64,000 bases of DNA from Burhinus oedicnemus (GCA_008921705.1 VFFE01007789.1:2173285-2237284); one strand, 5' to 3'; numbered from the stretch's first letter, positions 35,293-50,170 are shown. Numbers and translations: made by a program. The notes: a model not told the origin generated them from the letters alone.

Positions 35293-38200
35293 CTATACAA
35301 ATAAACTAGCTAGGATATACTAATGATTACTGTTAAAAGTAAGGATACCTAAATTCTTAGCAATAGCTAGAATTATTTTCCTTATTTTTAATCTGGCAGC
35401 TTCGGCTACATGTAACATATCACTACCCTCCCTAATTTCAACCGAGATCTGAAATAGGAAACCTGGAATACTGCCACTGTGCATTAGCGCTGATTTGACT
35501 ATATTTCAAAGACATTGGATAGAAAAATAACAACAACAATGTCATGGACTTGACAGTTTGCAAAACCTAACAAGATCCATACCTTGATTCCAGCACATCA
35601 AAACAATCTCATATAAGGGCTTGTCTACCGAGGGAAATGCAAAAACAAGCTGAAATGTCAATCTTAAGCCTAATTGCTATTCTCTACTAACTTCCCACAA
35701 GATCACTTACTGAGAGGTAAACAAGTTATTTCGTGGTTTAGTTTAAACCATTTCTAAAGACACTGGCATTCAAACACATGAAAACATTTGTACTTAATCA
35801 CTGCTAAGAAGCTAGTAAGAAATATCAGCCTTTCATTAATATTTTTGAGCTATTTCCTTACATAGACTCTACACCGATTTAAATTTTGGAAAAAATCAGA
35901 ACTTCTGAACATTTACCCAAACCAGGCTTGAGACACATTAGACGTCTGGCTTAGACAGCCCTCTTACCTCTGGAACTCTAAGTAAGGCCTGATTTTTCCC
36001 TGTCTGCACAGATAGAAGGGTGGATTTTTCTCTTTGTTTCTCACCTGCTTCCGACTGTAGATCTTTTGGTTTTTTGCAAAAACTCTGATCTGTGAACTCT
36101 GGACTAAATTTTCACTGCCATCCAGAATCTGGGTTTATGTCTTTGCATTAAAACTATCGGATAACTCTAAGCCCTAAAAATACGCACATTCAGTTCTAAA
36201 CTGTACTTTACACTAGCAGTTTAGTTACCTGGAGGTACATTCTCCATAGCAAAACAGAATTGTTCTTTGTTTGCTATTTTCAATGGTATGCGGCTGAAAG
36301 GATTTGAGTTGTATTTTATTCTGTGCAATATGATAGCAGATATTTCTCTTACAGTATGTTTTGGACAAACACACAGGCTACCAACTGCATAACAGTTCAG
36401 CAGTGTTTTCAAGCTGCTAAGCAGAACTGGGATAAGGAATGGCTGGGCATCTTGACAAGGTGGCAGCTATAGTAAATTTAAATCTTACCATGTGGCCGTC
36501 AAAGTAAACGTTACAGAATGGGTTTGCAGGAGAATGGCAGTAAGATTCTGCTTTCTGCACTTCTATGGATGGAAAGATATATTCAGATTCTTGGCTGTCC
36601 AGTTTAATATGCTGCTGTAAAATTCCATTATCAATGAAGATGTCACAGCTTATCACATCCCCCCTCCCTCTGGCAACAAATCAGGTAACAAAGGCAATTA
36701 AGAGTTCCAGGATCCTGTCTTTTCCCAGCTGTACACATATCTTCTTCAGCTTAAGGTAGAACAATTGCAGGAAATGGTGGAATTATAGCATTTTTTTTTC
36801 CTAGAAGGGGACTTTGAAACTTAGAAAAGAAACGCCTATCAGTGCTCTACTTGCACAACCATGAATTGGAGGAAACTGGCTGCATCAAGTGGATTTAAGC
36901 TGACTGACATGACATAGAACTAGATTGTCACTTCCTAAAAGGGATGGGCAAATACACTCCCCGGATGCACCTTCCTCTAACATTTCCTGTGCCTTTCCCT
37001 ATTAACCCACTCCCGGTATTCCACAGAAAAGTTTGGTATGTGAACACTAAAAACAGCACACAAAAATGCTGTTCCTCCAAACGCATTCAGTGTAACAGCT
37101 AACAGCTCTTGCATTGAAATGCTATAAATACAGGAAGAACAGACTTTGAAAGGAGATAGATAAGACATCCATCATGAAAATCAGCTGAACTCCTAACAAG
37201 CTCACTGCCTGATGTTGCAAAAATACTACTGAAAACCTCAGTGTGGGGCCAAACCCTTTGGAGTTAACGCAGCCCCTCAACTTCACAAACCATATATAAC
37301 TGGAAGCTCATTAAGTGCTAAGGACACAGGGGGAAAATACTATATTTGATTGAAGCCATTAGATCCTATGGAAAATTAATTATTCACAAGCTCTTAAGAC
37401 ACATTTGAAATCCTAGTAAGAGAACTTTCAGATAAGGAGTACAGATTGAAGTGCAAGGCATTTCCTGGGGATTAATGACTGGCTGGTGAGAGCTGATGGC
37501 ACCTGGCTGAGCTTCAGACTCTGAATCCCAGCTGATCTCTAAGTCCCAGGAAATATCTTGAACCTCAATCATTATTGCTATTGTAATATGACAATGAAAT
37601 ATGTACACACATACATGCTTACAGGTCTATGGTGTTTTAAGAGGGGACTTGCTGTTTCAGTTGGTATTCTCCAGGACATTGCTGCAGAATTAGAGCTCTG
37701 TAAATCAGCCAGCTTGAATCATTTCTCAACATGCCATTCATCTTATAATACATTACATATGGTATTGCCACTTGCCAGGCTACAGCACGGACATTTTGCA
37801 TCTATTTCTACACATCTTCCTGTTTTAAATGTCTGCTCAGAGAAATAAAATCTCTGCATCAAAACTAGATTTCCTCCTTTAATCACATTCAGCCAGACAC
37901 ACCAGTTCTGAATTTAGCTTGAAAGTTTAGCTGCATGTTTTACCTCTCAAATAGTTGTTTTAAATATACATATTTTCTTTTTTCTTTTTAAACTTATGCT
38001 GGTCGAGAATAGAATTTTGTGCTCCTAATCTTAATGCTTTGCCTTTTCAAAGTACAGAGACTGACACTGCTGTGCAGACAACCCTCTATGCCCACAGTAA
38101 ACAGAGACTATTTTGGACATACGCATGCTTTGATTTAACGTCAGATGAACTAATCCAAATCCAAGAGCAATAAAGCTAACTAGTTCTCTTCAGTTGTCCC

Positions 38201-41200
38201 AGGTTCAGTGCTATGCTGATTTGGCTTCGTGATAGAAGTTAGTGTTACAGCACATGCTGCGTTAAGGGAGAACCTCAATGCTGCACAGCATTATACCATA
38301 CAGAGGTCTCTGCATTCAAGCTCACAAGCGGCCCTGAGGGACATGAGGGGACGAAGGACACACAGCCCTTCAGTGTTGTCACTTTTAACCTGATATGGTT
38401 ACCCTAAATGAAGCAAAATAAAGCAAGTAACTTCCTTAAATTTATACAGAAATGTTCTTCTTGAAACAGCAACAGATAATAAAGATGGAATAGTAGACTT
38501 CCAGCTCATCAATAAACTTCAGGGTGTCAGCAGCAGCACTTCTCCAAAGCTTTCATATAGTCCAGTCATGCTCAGCATCAAAGTGACTATTTGACTACAC
38601 AGTTTTATATGCTGTGGGCAATTAACAGGTGAGCTCAGTTCAGTTATTAATGTCGTGAGATTTTTTAAAATCACAAAAGTATTGGCAAATTCAGTGTATT
38701 TATCAATAAAGTCACTTTGCATTTAGCAGTACTTTTTCATTCCAGTCTCAGATTGCACTCTCAAACCAAAAACAGCCCAGAGGAAATCTAATTTTTATGC
38801 TCATTCTAAAGAACTTGAGGCTGAGATGCAGAGGTTAGGTCTCAGACAAGGCCACACATTAAGTTAGCAGAAGAACCAGGAGCAGAGGTCAACACTTCTG
38901 ATTTTCAGTCCCCTTAGCCTAAACACACAGCTCCTTGAGAACAGCTAGTTCCACAGGAATTCTTTCAACAGCAACCAAACATAAACTGCGTTTAAATTAA
39001 GTTTCACAATCTACTGGTTCATTATTAATATGTAAACAATGGAGAACCAAAAAATGACCACAACATGAAGACATTTTTGTGAGTTTATGGTTATGTTTCA
39101 TGACAAAATTGCTCCTCCCACATAGTTAATACTAAAATTACACCAATAATCCAGCTATTTTTTCTCCTCCTTAATTTTTCACATCACAATAAAGACACAC
39201 AAAAGGACTCTATTGCGGAACTGCGGAATTTGTATTCCTGCAGAGAGAAGAATACACATATTCTTCTATATGGGTGGCACAGTACTCCAAGTCCGTTAGC
39301 AATGCTAGGGCACTTGTGAAACATGGCTACAGCTACATACAGTTTCCCAAAATGCAGGCTCTTTCTTTGCTCCAGTGAATTGCTTTTTCCCCCCCCTCTT
39401 AGCAGGAGCTTCATAGCAATATATAGTGTAACTCTTGCACCAGGTGTGGCCCTGAATACTGAAAAAACATCTGCAGACAAGATTTGTGTCCTTTTTATGC
39501 CATAAGCAATGAAGCGAAATTTTGCCTTTTTGCTCTCGTGAGGAGAGCTCTGGGATTAATTCAATTGCAGATTTTTCCTTTGTCTCCTGCCTAACACAGA
39601 TCCTGTTCTAATCTAATGACTAATGCTAGGGCCAGAAAAGGAACAAGTTTATCTCAGCAGGAACAAAACCCCAGGATGAAATAAAGGAGCTATTTTGTGC
39701 AGTTCTAAGTAACTAAGGATTCAATTAAAAAAAAAAATCATATTAGCATCAGTTACTTCATACAGAGTAGTACTGTTTTATTTCTGTCCTACCATACTTT
39801 ATTAGTTTTTTGTGTGTTAAAAGAATCTGAATGGAAATTCCATATGAATTTTGGTTGCCAATCTTCTGATCTGCTAGGATCTCATAAACGGTAAACTACA
39901 GAAACCTTAAAACATGCTGTACCTCAAAGAAATTTTAATAAAATTATTAGATAGAAGAAAATGAAAGAAAAAACGTGCAAACTGAAGGATATCAGAAACA
40001 CAATTTTATGGCATTACACCATTTGTCTTTTCTTCATAGACAAGCAATCAAACCAAACTGTTTGGGGATACTCGGGCCCAGATTTGACTTATCTCGGTGG
40101 GAAATTCAAAACAGATTCAAACTAAAAAGGAACTCAGACTCAGAGACAGAGTATTATTGTTGTAGACAGATTTGTCCAGCATGCTCTCCCACTCCCTCAG
40201 GTTTAAGAGAAAGAAGTAGGACTATTTTGCTGCCAGAAACAGCAACTGCCAAGCCAACAAGAATAATGAACTGCACTTTACAGAGAAGGTGGTGGCTGTC
40301 GCCTGTTGTACACTTAGATACTGGATAATGCAAAACCAGACAGAGTGGTGCCTATGCAGTCTAAGTAGTAAAGGATGCTCAGAGCTATCCTAGAAAAGAA
40401 CTGGGTGGTATTAGAACACATTTGTTTTCTGTCTCATCATTAAGTCTTCACACAATCATTACTGCCTACAAATCCTTGGAATAAAGTCTTCAATACTATA
40501 GTACAATGCTCTCTGTAAACACTAGGAACAGTACATACAAATACTCTAGCCAAAAAGAACTACTAAACTGCTATTAAAAGGGCAGTTTACACAGAAACTG
40601 CACCAGATACAGACATCTACCACCTGGGTGGTAATTATGGGGTTCTACATGCCCGCCATCATCATGAAAATCTCTGAAACAACAATTGAAGGTACATGTG
40701 TACATACTAACATCCAAGAAGTTTCTAAGTCATGAGAATTTCTATTTAAGGATTCATTGAGTACTATAAGGCCTTCCCAATTATTCAGTAAAAATAATAA
40801 AGAACAAAGTAGGTTGCTCTCTTATGTGCTTTTTACATTGTAACCACATCCTCTGCCATTCAAGAACAACAGTATAGTGCTCCACAGTTTGTTTTCTTAT
40901 AGTTCTTCCAAAGTAACAGGTATTACATTTTCTTCAGTCAGGTAAATCTCACTTCAGATTTCAGTTATTCAATTTAATCTTTACACTGAAAGAGAAAGTT
41001 AATCCATTTTATGGGGGATGCAAGTAGTTGTTTAACGAAGCCACCAACAACTACCTTTTATGAAGGAACATAAATAGACGAGTGGATTCTATTTATAAGC
41101 CTGCAGTTCTGAGCCAACATTCCTTTCAATTCCTCTGCCAGACTCAGAAAGGAGATACAAGAATTGAACCAACAAGAGACAAAAGTTGACCTTCAACAGT

Positions 41201-42303
41201 TGGGGGAAGCTGGGATGCAGGTCTGAATTTGAATGCCAGAGCTTTGGGGATTTTTTTTTTTTCTCTGATTTACATCTTGCAGCTTGAGATCACTTCTCAG
41301 AATAAGGAAGACCTTCAGTTAACAACCTATAATACAGCTAAGGATTTTGAATACTAGCAGAGAAGTCTGAATATCCATTCACATTTATGCCAAAGGATGG
41401 CAACCACATAATGATTCTGTGAACATAGTTCATGTCTTTTCCTGAAATCCAACTTTCAGATGTTATTTCTCCATGAAATTGCATTAATTTCAGTGTAAAC
41501 TGGACTATTCAGTCAGAACAGAACACTCTCTGAATCGGTTCTACCACTGATTTCATAACACTACATATTCTGAATACCGTTAATTAAAAACAATGCATTC
41601 ATTTTCCTGATCAGACCACTCTTCAGCACAGTGAAGTTCAAGCAAAAAAAAACCAACCAAACCTGAAATGGTAGACCATACTCAACAACAGTTACAGACT
41701 AAGAAAATCATTATGTTTCTAAAGCAAGGCCTGTGTTTACTGAAAATTAACCATGCTCCAGGTGAGATACACTATGAACACCAGGCTGTGTACCTTTCCT
41801 AAAAAAAGAGGACAAATAACAAAGTATACAAATTCTGGTTGATAAAACAACTAAAAAAACAGCTAGGATTAGACAGAAGAGAAAAAAATGACATGCTATG
41901 TATCAGTAAATAATTTACACAAGAAAGAGTAGCTATATGACCTTTTTTTTAATTCTGTGAAAAAGAGATGAGCTAAGTTCTAACCAGAAGCAGATAACCT
42001 GACTCTTATCACAAGCCTGAGTGTCTGAAGAAACTAACTCTTGATATTTTTCTCCATTTATTATTAACTGCAGTGTTCTGAACAGCTGATGTTTTCTGAA
42101 TCCAAAAGGCAGACACGTCAGCAGGAGATGAACTGCAGTACACCCAGTTATGACAGTATTCTGCATGGCTTTTATCACTGGGCGTGAACAGTAACTTCCA
42201 GGCGTGTGAAACTCAGAATTAGATGCATTTCTCAGACAATCATGGTAACAAAATTTCCCCATATTTAAAAAGTAACTTGCATATGGGGGATTATTGGTTT
42301 GCC

Positions 42304-42319
42304 TTTTTTTTTTTTTTTT
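42304..42319. repeat. T16 homopolymer
   Basis: Sixteen consecutive T bases. Confidence 0.95.
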
Positions 42320-45300
42320 AAGGAAAATGCAGTGCATAAATCAACCATTATTGCAAGAGAATTATTTTATGCTTCCTTGCCAAAACCAGAAATGTTTTAT
42401 CATGTTGCCCATTGTGTGTTCAGGGAAATTTTACACAACGAAGTAACCTTGATTTTTTACCATTGTAATTCTGAAGACATGTTATGGTCCGAGGAGAGGA
42501 TATCTTCAAATTATGAATTTCTACAATTATTCATAATTTTACTAGAAATAAGTACTGTAAAAAAGTTTGAACATAGATATCCATGTTTCAAGATTATTCT
42601 TATTTCAATTTTCACAAGTTTATTATCTAAGTGATAAGATTTATATTTTTAAGATGGAATAGGCACTGTAGCATGCACATAGCATAACTAGGCTGTCCTT
42701 GGGCAACCTTAGCTATTCTCAAGGATTTGAATTACAATCTCTGTGTCAATGATTCCCAGATTTCTTTCCTCCTCACTCACTTCCCTTTTGTTCACACTTG
42801 TAATTTAAACTGCTTCTACAGAATCTTCTCCAGATGTCCTCTTGCCAAATGAAAATCAGCATGTCAAAACCAGCTCCTCTTCTCTCCTCCCAGTTCCTTC
42901 CCTCCTGTTTTGCTGTAACTGTCAACAAGTCCACCATCCTCCTTATCTCACAAGACCTTGAGTGCTGGCATCATTTTCAGCTCTTCTCCACTTGCAAAGG
43001 TTCCATGCACCCAAGCACATACTTAATGTTAATCCTACTGCCTTTCATATAATATCTCTGCAGCAAAGTTTCAAAATAGACATCAAATAAACATCAGGTG
43101 CCACAGACTGAATGAAAGGAGGATTTACCAGCTGCAGAAGGCCTTACCTAAATCTTACAGATAAGAAAATGGAAATTCTTACTCCTGCAAAACAAGTTGT
43201 ATTTGCTTGCCCATATCAACTATTAATCTTCTGGTTTTCTACATACAGGTATAGAAAAATGAGAATGACGCAATGCAAAATAATCGTTAGCAAGTGAACA
43301 ATACTTTAGGAGCTTACTAAAAAAGAAAATGCCATCCGTATTAAGCAAGGCTGCCTGCTGTGAATGTCTTACACAGTATCAGGTCCTACTCCCATTTCAC
43401 AGTTTGGGGAGCATTATGCTTTTATTATAGAACATATAACTAAACGAGCCACCGCTATTGGACTTATTTAGTCACTTTTTCATCGTAGTTCTCCTTACTA
43501 TCCACACAATTTTAACTCATCTATGGGCACAGGCTTTTTGATTACTCCTTTTAGATCTAACCCTATAACATAATTAAGACTAAAAGTCCTTCTTTTAGCT
43601 ATGATTTCAAGATCATTTTATCTTTTGAATGAAATAAAGAAACCACAGCAGAAACTTTAATAGTTTTTGCATTCCAGTTTATAGACCCTGGACTGCATTT
43701 CAGTAGCATCATCTTCTTGAAGCAAACATTTTCATAGACAAGAATAACATGCACTCATAATGCAACATGGTAAGCTAAAACAATTACATCATATGCAGCA
43801 TGAAAGATAAGGGATTTAATCTTTTTTTTTTCCTTTAGTCCATTTTAACTCAACACAAACATGTGAAAAATACTTCCCTCTGCTGAGGTAACCAAAGTGA
43901 TCCAATATGTTCTTTAAGATTTAAGAAATTCCCCAAATCAGGCAAGTGTAATGTATATTATGCATTATCATGCTGAAGTATTAAATACGAAAGAGAAACT
44001 TACCTATTCTAGTTTTTATAAATGTGTAATGTTTTCAGTTACAAGAGACATTCTTCTACGTATATTTCAAATTAAAAACAAATGTTGCCTTAAGCATCTT
44101 AAGCAAGTTGCCTGAAATAAGATGAATAGGGCTTGATACTTAGCAGGATTTTCACTTTATAAAGTCAGAATTTACTCTCATCTTCTAACCTGGTTGCTGT
44201 ATTTTTTCATGCATCTGGACTGCATAAAATGGTACACTTCAGAACTATAGCATGAAGCAGAAAGGGCTTTTATAAAATTAACAAACAGAAAATACCAAGA
44301 AATCCAACCCCAAACCTGCTGATCAGGAAAGTGATAAAGAATCCCTGTTAATATCTGGAGCTTACTGCAAGCATTTTTCTGACAGACAGTTACAGCTTAT
44401 TTAGTTTCAGATACAAACCATCAAGCTTATGCTGTGTTTTCCAGAATTCTTAGTTATTTTTATGTAGAGCTAAATGTTACTCACTGGCTGGCAAGAGGGT
44501 TTGGGTATGTTCTAGATATTCAACATTTATCTAGTATAAATGGGCAAAATGTTGCTTAATCTCGATATTTCTCAATCACTGAGCAATAGAATTCCCTCAG
44601 CACTGACTACAAAAAAATATATCCATAAAAATATTTTCAACTTACAGGACATGATCACTACTGACTGATGGATTTGACTTGTGAATTTTGATTAAGAAAA
44701 TAATTTCCAGAAGTACTCAATTCATGTAAAACCAAAGTTCCATGGAATATAGCACTTTTTTTGTGGGGAAAAAAAAAGTCTGAAGAGATAAGTGTTGTTT
44801 CCGTTGCCTTTGAACTTATCATTTCCTAGTTAATGGATGTTTTCATTGTCTGCTGCTCACATCTTTATAAGTACCATCTGAGTTTGTCATTTTGCGTGCT
44901 GTCTTCCCGTCCTTGACTCAATGATTTCTGTCTATCAGTTTAGCTCATAAACAGGGCAAGCAAGCAAGCACAGAGCCATATGGGAATGTGAGTACAACTA
45001 ATTACTGACTTGTTTTAGTTTCAGCCAAACTTGGACTTCATCCTAGTACTTTCTTCGCATAAGCCATTATGTCACACGCTCAGGCAAAGTAAGGGATAAA
45101 GAAAATTCAATCTAGGTTAATAAAATGTTTGCAGAACATCTATTTCCTAGAGCTTAGAAGGGCCTACTGACGGTTTAGCTGTCCAGCTCCTCATATTGCA
45201 CCACTGGTATTAACACCCAAATTTCCTACCAGGGAATCCATTTCAATAAAGCTTGATTGTTTGTCATGTGGAGAGGTGATGGGAGAGCCAGTCCCAGCCC

Positions 45301-46656
45301 AAGCCTGTACATAGGCTCCATTTTTCTGGAAACAGGCGATGGTTTGGAGTAGAACACACTCTGTGTCAGCACAGTCCTGGAACACAGGTCAGAAACTAAT
45401 CTTCCCTCAAGAGAGAAAAGTCTTCCATCAGCCACAATTGCTCAGTCAGCAGATCCCCACATAGATTTTGCAGCAGAGAAGATATAACTGACCACATACT
45501 AACCCATCCTACTGAGGTGATATGCTTTAAATCAATAGTAGCAGACCACCTGGAGGAAAGTCCTTATAATTACAGTTTTAAAAACCTTTTGTATGCTGTT
45601 TTCTGGTGGTTCGTGAAGATTCAAAAGCTAGATTTCTTTTTATTTAGGGTTTGGGGAGCGGGGTGTTGTTTGTTGGTGGTGTGTGGGGTGGTTCCTGTTG
45701 GTTTTGTTTTTGTTTTTTTTTAACAGCTCGCTCTCTTTTGCTTTCCCTGCAGGAGATTAGTACAGAAGTTAAACAAAAGCTTTTTAGAGCCTTTGTACAT
45801 ATAAAGATCATTTACAGAAAACACAAAAAAAATCCAAAGACACAGCTGTGAGGCATATGAAGGTAGTGCACAAAAAAAAAAACCAAAACACCTGAGACAG
45901 CATCAGGCAAGGTAAAAAGAGAAAGAGTAGCACAGAAAAAATATACAACCGGCAATTTTTATATTTGAGAAAAGACATGACAAAATGAAGAGTCACATGG
46001 AGTAATTATTCCTTTAATGCTTTGTTCCCCTGTTTTTATTTTTAAGTGAAGCTCAGTTATGCTTTGTTTGTGTTGTTGAATTTTGGTTACTTCTGCAGGA
46101 CATTCATATACTGACAATTTTTTAGAGCCTTACTTTTATTAATTCCTCCAACTTAGGTAATCATCCTGTCATTCAAATGCATTTTCATTTATCGTATTTT
46201 CATGCTTCATATCCTAACATCACTAGCACCCACTGTTCAGAGGTCACATAACACTTCCATAAACAATATATGGGCACATAGGTTTCATAATTCATGGATT
46301 AACTGAGGTACAGAGCCTGTATATTGAAGAGTACAATGGCTAGAACAAGTAGGAAACAAGCATTCTCCTAAATTTCAGACTTGTACTGTTTTATTCAAAA
46401 TCTCTTCAGTATTAGCACAAAGAAACAGCCCATCTTTCTCAACACGGCTCATCTGGACACGGTTATGGTTTCACTCAGCACAATAGCATCAACGTTAATG
46501 AAAAAAATTCAAATCCCTTCAAACTAAGTACATTACAAAATCAAGTTAAGGAAGAGAATAGCATTTGTGTAGAAACAAACAATTGAACAAAATACTTGGC
46601 TTTTGTTCCTTTGCTGGATTTATTAAGAAGTTAGAAGCCAAAACTCTTTTCCTTTC

Positions 46657-46669
46657 TTTTTTTTTTTTT
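46657..46669. repeat. T13 homopolymer
   Basis: Thirteen consecutive T bases, preceded by a pyrimidine-rich run. Confidence 0.9.
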
Positions 46670-47581
46670 AATTTAATGCCAATATCTAGAAAAACATCTG
46701 GTTATTCTACACAATATTATAACTAAAATTGCCAGAGAACAGAACATCTTTCACAGAGAGTACTGAACGTAACCTCTCAACTTTCTCAGGTTTCATTTTC
46801 AAAATGATAAGGGCTATTTGCTGCTTTTTTTAATGTCTTTCTGTAGAGAGGCAATTCTTTAAAGGATTCAGTCTTGGGTTTAAGTCATCTACTGTTACCA
46901 CCTACTCAGTGAATCCAAAGACTCAGTTTTGTTTGAGCGATGTAATTACTGTTAATTTATCTGGACTATAGAGACTCATTTAAATATCTAGTCTTTGAGA
47001 AACACTGAGATCTGAAAGGTGTTTTTAAGTCTGTTTTATTAGTAACATATTTTAACATATATATCACTGCATAAGGATGAAAGAAAAATGGAAAAAACCC
47101 AGAATTCTTTATCCTGGCTTTTCCTACAGGTTACACTCATCATCAGGATCAGTCTACTTTTTAAATGGCAATTGAAGTCATCTGGAACATCATGCAAGAT
47201 TTTTGTGTATGTGTAAGTCAATTCTCACATGATTTTATTATAAATTGTGGCATATAACTGACAACTTAATCTCAATTATACTACACAATAAAGCTTAGAA
47301 TTCCATATGAACTAAAAAATCACATGCATGACCGTATTTTTCTTTTTGTGGTTATGTCAACATAGATACAGATTGCAGATGCTGCAACATGGAAATTGCA
47401 GCACAATTTTCAGAATTAGCATCAGACAAAAAAGGAGGGAAGATACCTAGATCACACCTATTTTTGGCCATTTTTTCAAAAACATTCTGGTTTTTATTAT
47501 TCTAAACAAATTTTAATCATATTTTGTTATTTTTTCTGACTCATTTTTTTCATATATTTAACTGTCCTTGAATGAATTTTT

Positions 47582-47622
47582 AAAAAAGAAAAAAAAAAAC
47601 CAAACCAAACCAAACCAAACCA
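47582..47622. repeat. A run plus (CCAAA)n microsatellite
   Basis: An A-rich run leads into about five CCAAA units. It may be the tail of a lost retroposed sequence, but none is recognisable beside it. Confidence 0.9.
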
Positions 47623-49439
47623 ATTGGCTTTAAGAGTTCTTTTGCAGGTTACTTTGAATGTCTGAATACAAATAGTTTAATTCATGAGATCCATTCCCCA
47701 GCTGGTATGCATCATTATAATACTACTGATTACACTGGAGCTATGCCATTAACATCTAACAAGTCCTTGAACTAGGAAAATTCATAACAAGTGAGAAAGC
47801 TACCAGATTAACAAGCAGAGTATTTCAGTCAAATATTTAAGAAAATCTGTACAAATGGTCATGCTATATTTATTTGCAATTTGGCAAAAAGTGTCCTGAG
47901 AACTGAGAAATATCTGAAAGCATGAGATAGAGAAGGAGGGCCAATTTGCCTTAACAAGTAAACCCACTATATTTTATAACAAGTTCTGCGATATTACAAG
48001 GATAGCAAAAGCTTTCTGTCCTTGTAAACTGTTGCTCCAATGTAGTATATACTGAAAACATGCAAATATTCAGATAAAGATGAAACAGCAGCAAGCCAGA
48101 CAGTTACAAAGTGAAAACAGCAGACAAGAAAATTCAAGTAGCTACTGTGTATAGCAAACAGTTTTGAAGTGTCTGTTTACATACTACAATAACTTGGAAT
48201 CCTGAAGATTAATACCTGTTGCCAAAACTCACAAAACAAAATAAAATAAAATAATTCTTATATCTGTTTAGTTCGTGGCTGTGGCAAAGTACAAGTCCAA
48301 CTTTCTTGCAACAACGCTTTCCATCTTGCAACCCAATACTACAGGTGTTCAGCTGTAAATACAATAGCAAGTATTTAAAGCGTTATGATCTGTTACTAGT
48401 AGGACTTGTAGCTATTTTCCAGTAACAGAAGGGATTTAAAATTTGCTGATTGTTTTGTCCTAATAGCTTCACACATTTTAAATTTTGATTATAAAGTGAC
48501 AAGTTGATAACTTTAAAATCAAATAACAGATAATTTTGAGTGCTGCCTACATAGAAATGCAAGCGAGTAAGACGGAGCAGAAAATATATTCACTAAGCAA
48601 ACATGGGTATGAACCTTGCTGGCTAGAATATTACCTCACCTAAAATAACAATAGGACAAGGGGAAAGATATCACTGTCCTCAGAGCAATCTCTATGGCTT
48701 GGCTGCCATCCCTCAGAGTCAGGGAGAGTATGATAGTGGTCTCTGCAAACACTGACATTCAAGGTGGTTGTTCCACTCACTGGCCAAACTTCTTTTAGTT
48801 TTAACAGGCTAACTTTTCATCTCGTACCTTATCTGTTTACTGTTCATATGATATATGACATAAATTATAAAATACAATTTACTGTCATTCAACAAAAGTG
48901 TCTGAATTAAAAATGTTACAAGAAAGGTACTTCCATCAAATATTCTCTCCCTTTATTAATTACTGTATATCATCACAAAGTTTTACTTGACCGAGATTTG
49001 TTCCAAGTGTGACAGGAAATTATATTCCCCATACCATGCTATAACTATTTCTGTTTAACAAATTAATTCTAAAGGGAGGGAAAAAAAATCTCCTCTAAAT
49101 ATATCCTCTGACAGCCGTATTCCACTTTAGTCAGAAATACTTCTAGGAATGCATACATTATGTACTGCAACTTCAAATACTATGTCTTCAGGGTTTTTGC
49201 TTCTTTAATCATGTCTATGTGCTGCCTCTTCTGACAAATATCAGAAACAAAGCTTCATTGTAATGATCAAACAGTAACTGCGTAATCCATTAAATTGTAG
49301 TTCTAGAAGTGGATACAATAATATATTTCCATAATTTGCATAGATCTTACTTTATGTGGTTATGTTATTAAAGAAATCAAGTAGTCACAGGCCTGGAGTC
49401 CTCTTCTACGGTCTTTTTCAAAGGCATCAAGCAAAGTAT

Positions 49440-50170
49440 ACAGGCTAAGGGACAATTAGCAGGATGGAGAAGATTCAGGAGCGTGCACAAGTGAGTGGGC
49501 AGGAAAAGGCAGATTTATTCATCTTGATCAATGATCTGGAGAAGGGAGAGAGTAAAAAATCTCCCAGTCTGAGAGAGCAGAAAGAGCATGATATCATGTT
49601 CTTTCAGGTAGTCAAATGCCATGCCCTAGCAAGTAACTCAAGTTACCAACTCTGAGCAGGGAAAAACATGGCAGGCGAACTTCCATGCAGATAAGTGTAA
49701 GAGAACACACTGCAGGGGGAGAGACAGGGAGAATCTAAACCATGCCAGCATGACACTGAAATTGGGACTGGCAGTTACAGCTTAAGAAAAGGACACTGGA
49801 ATCATCACTGGCTGTTCTCTGAAATCAGTGACTCAAACAGGCAGTGGCGGCCAAAAAAGCCAACAGATCATCAGATGTCATTCAGAAAGGGTATGAAAAA
49901 CAAGACAAAGTGCTTCATTTTGTGGTTGTATAAAATCTTGCTGTATTCACATCCTGAGTGCCGAATGCAGGTCTGGTCACCTCAGAAAGGATGGACGCCT
50001 CTGAAAAGGATGTAATCAACTTAGAAAAAGCCCGTGAAGGACAACTGAAAATATCAAGTGGATGGAACAGCTGCCTTGTAAGGACAGACTAAACAGGATG
50101 GGTCTTTTCAGAGGCAGAGGGGAAGGCTGAAGGGGGACAACATAATGAAGGTTCAGAGAAAGCTTCAACT
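49440..50170 (+). mobile_element. CR1-type LINE, very old, plus strand
   Basis: Islands of CR1 ORF2 survive in order on the plus strand: CATCTTGATCAATGATCTGG (the FINDLD region), then much decay, GCAGGTCTGGTCACCTCAGA (the QVWSP region), GGATGGAACAGCTGCCTTGT followed by AGGACAGACTAAACAGG (thumb, the MEQLP and ERLKR-type block), GGTCTTTTCAGAGGCAGAGG, and AGGGGGACAACATAATGAAG. The wording, with GGATGGAACAGCTGCC, is that of an ancient CR1 group rather than the young copies at 23 and 63 kb. No open frame remains. Confidence 0.75.

Larger units (their letters stand above)
26451..49439. other. 23 kb of AT-rich unique sequence, no gene recognised
   Basis: I recognise no LINE, LTR, RNA gene or host coding gene across this interval. 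It contains short microsatellites and homopolymers (31516-31530, 35251-35292, 42304-42319, 46657-46669, 47582-47622), a G-rich patch at 27123-27140 and a purine-rich strand at about 33660-33960. Two stretches combine an open frame with plausible splice sites, 36489-36669 on the minus strand and 45753-45851 on the plus strand; both are treated as unproven in the findings. Such a long featureless stretch fits a large intron or gene desert. Confidence 0.5.

Noticed and set aside
39975..40328. 117-codon plus-strand open frame
   Set aside because: No domain, no splice or start context of note, and a lone frame of this length is expected in a window of this size.
47582..47622. Regular repeat units suggestive of a CRISPR-like or satellite array
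   Set aside because: It is a simple 5-base microsatellite with no spacers; the DNA is avian.
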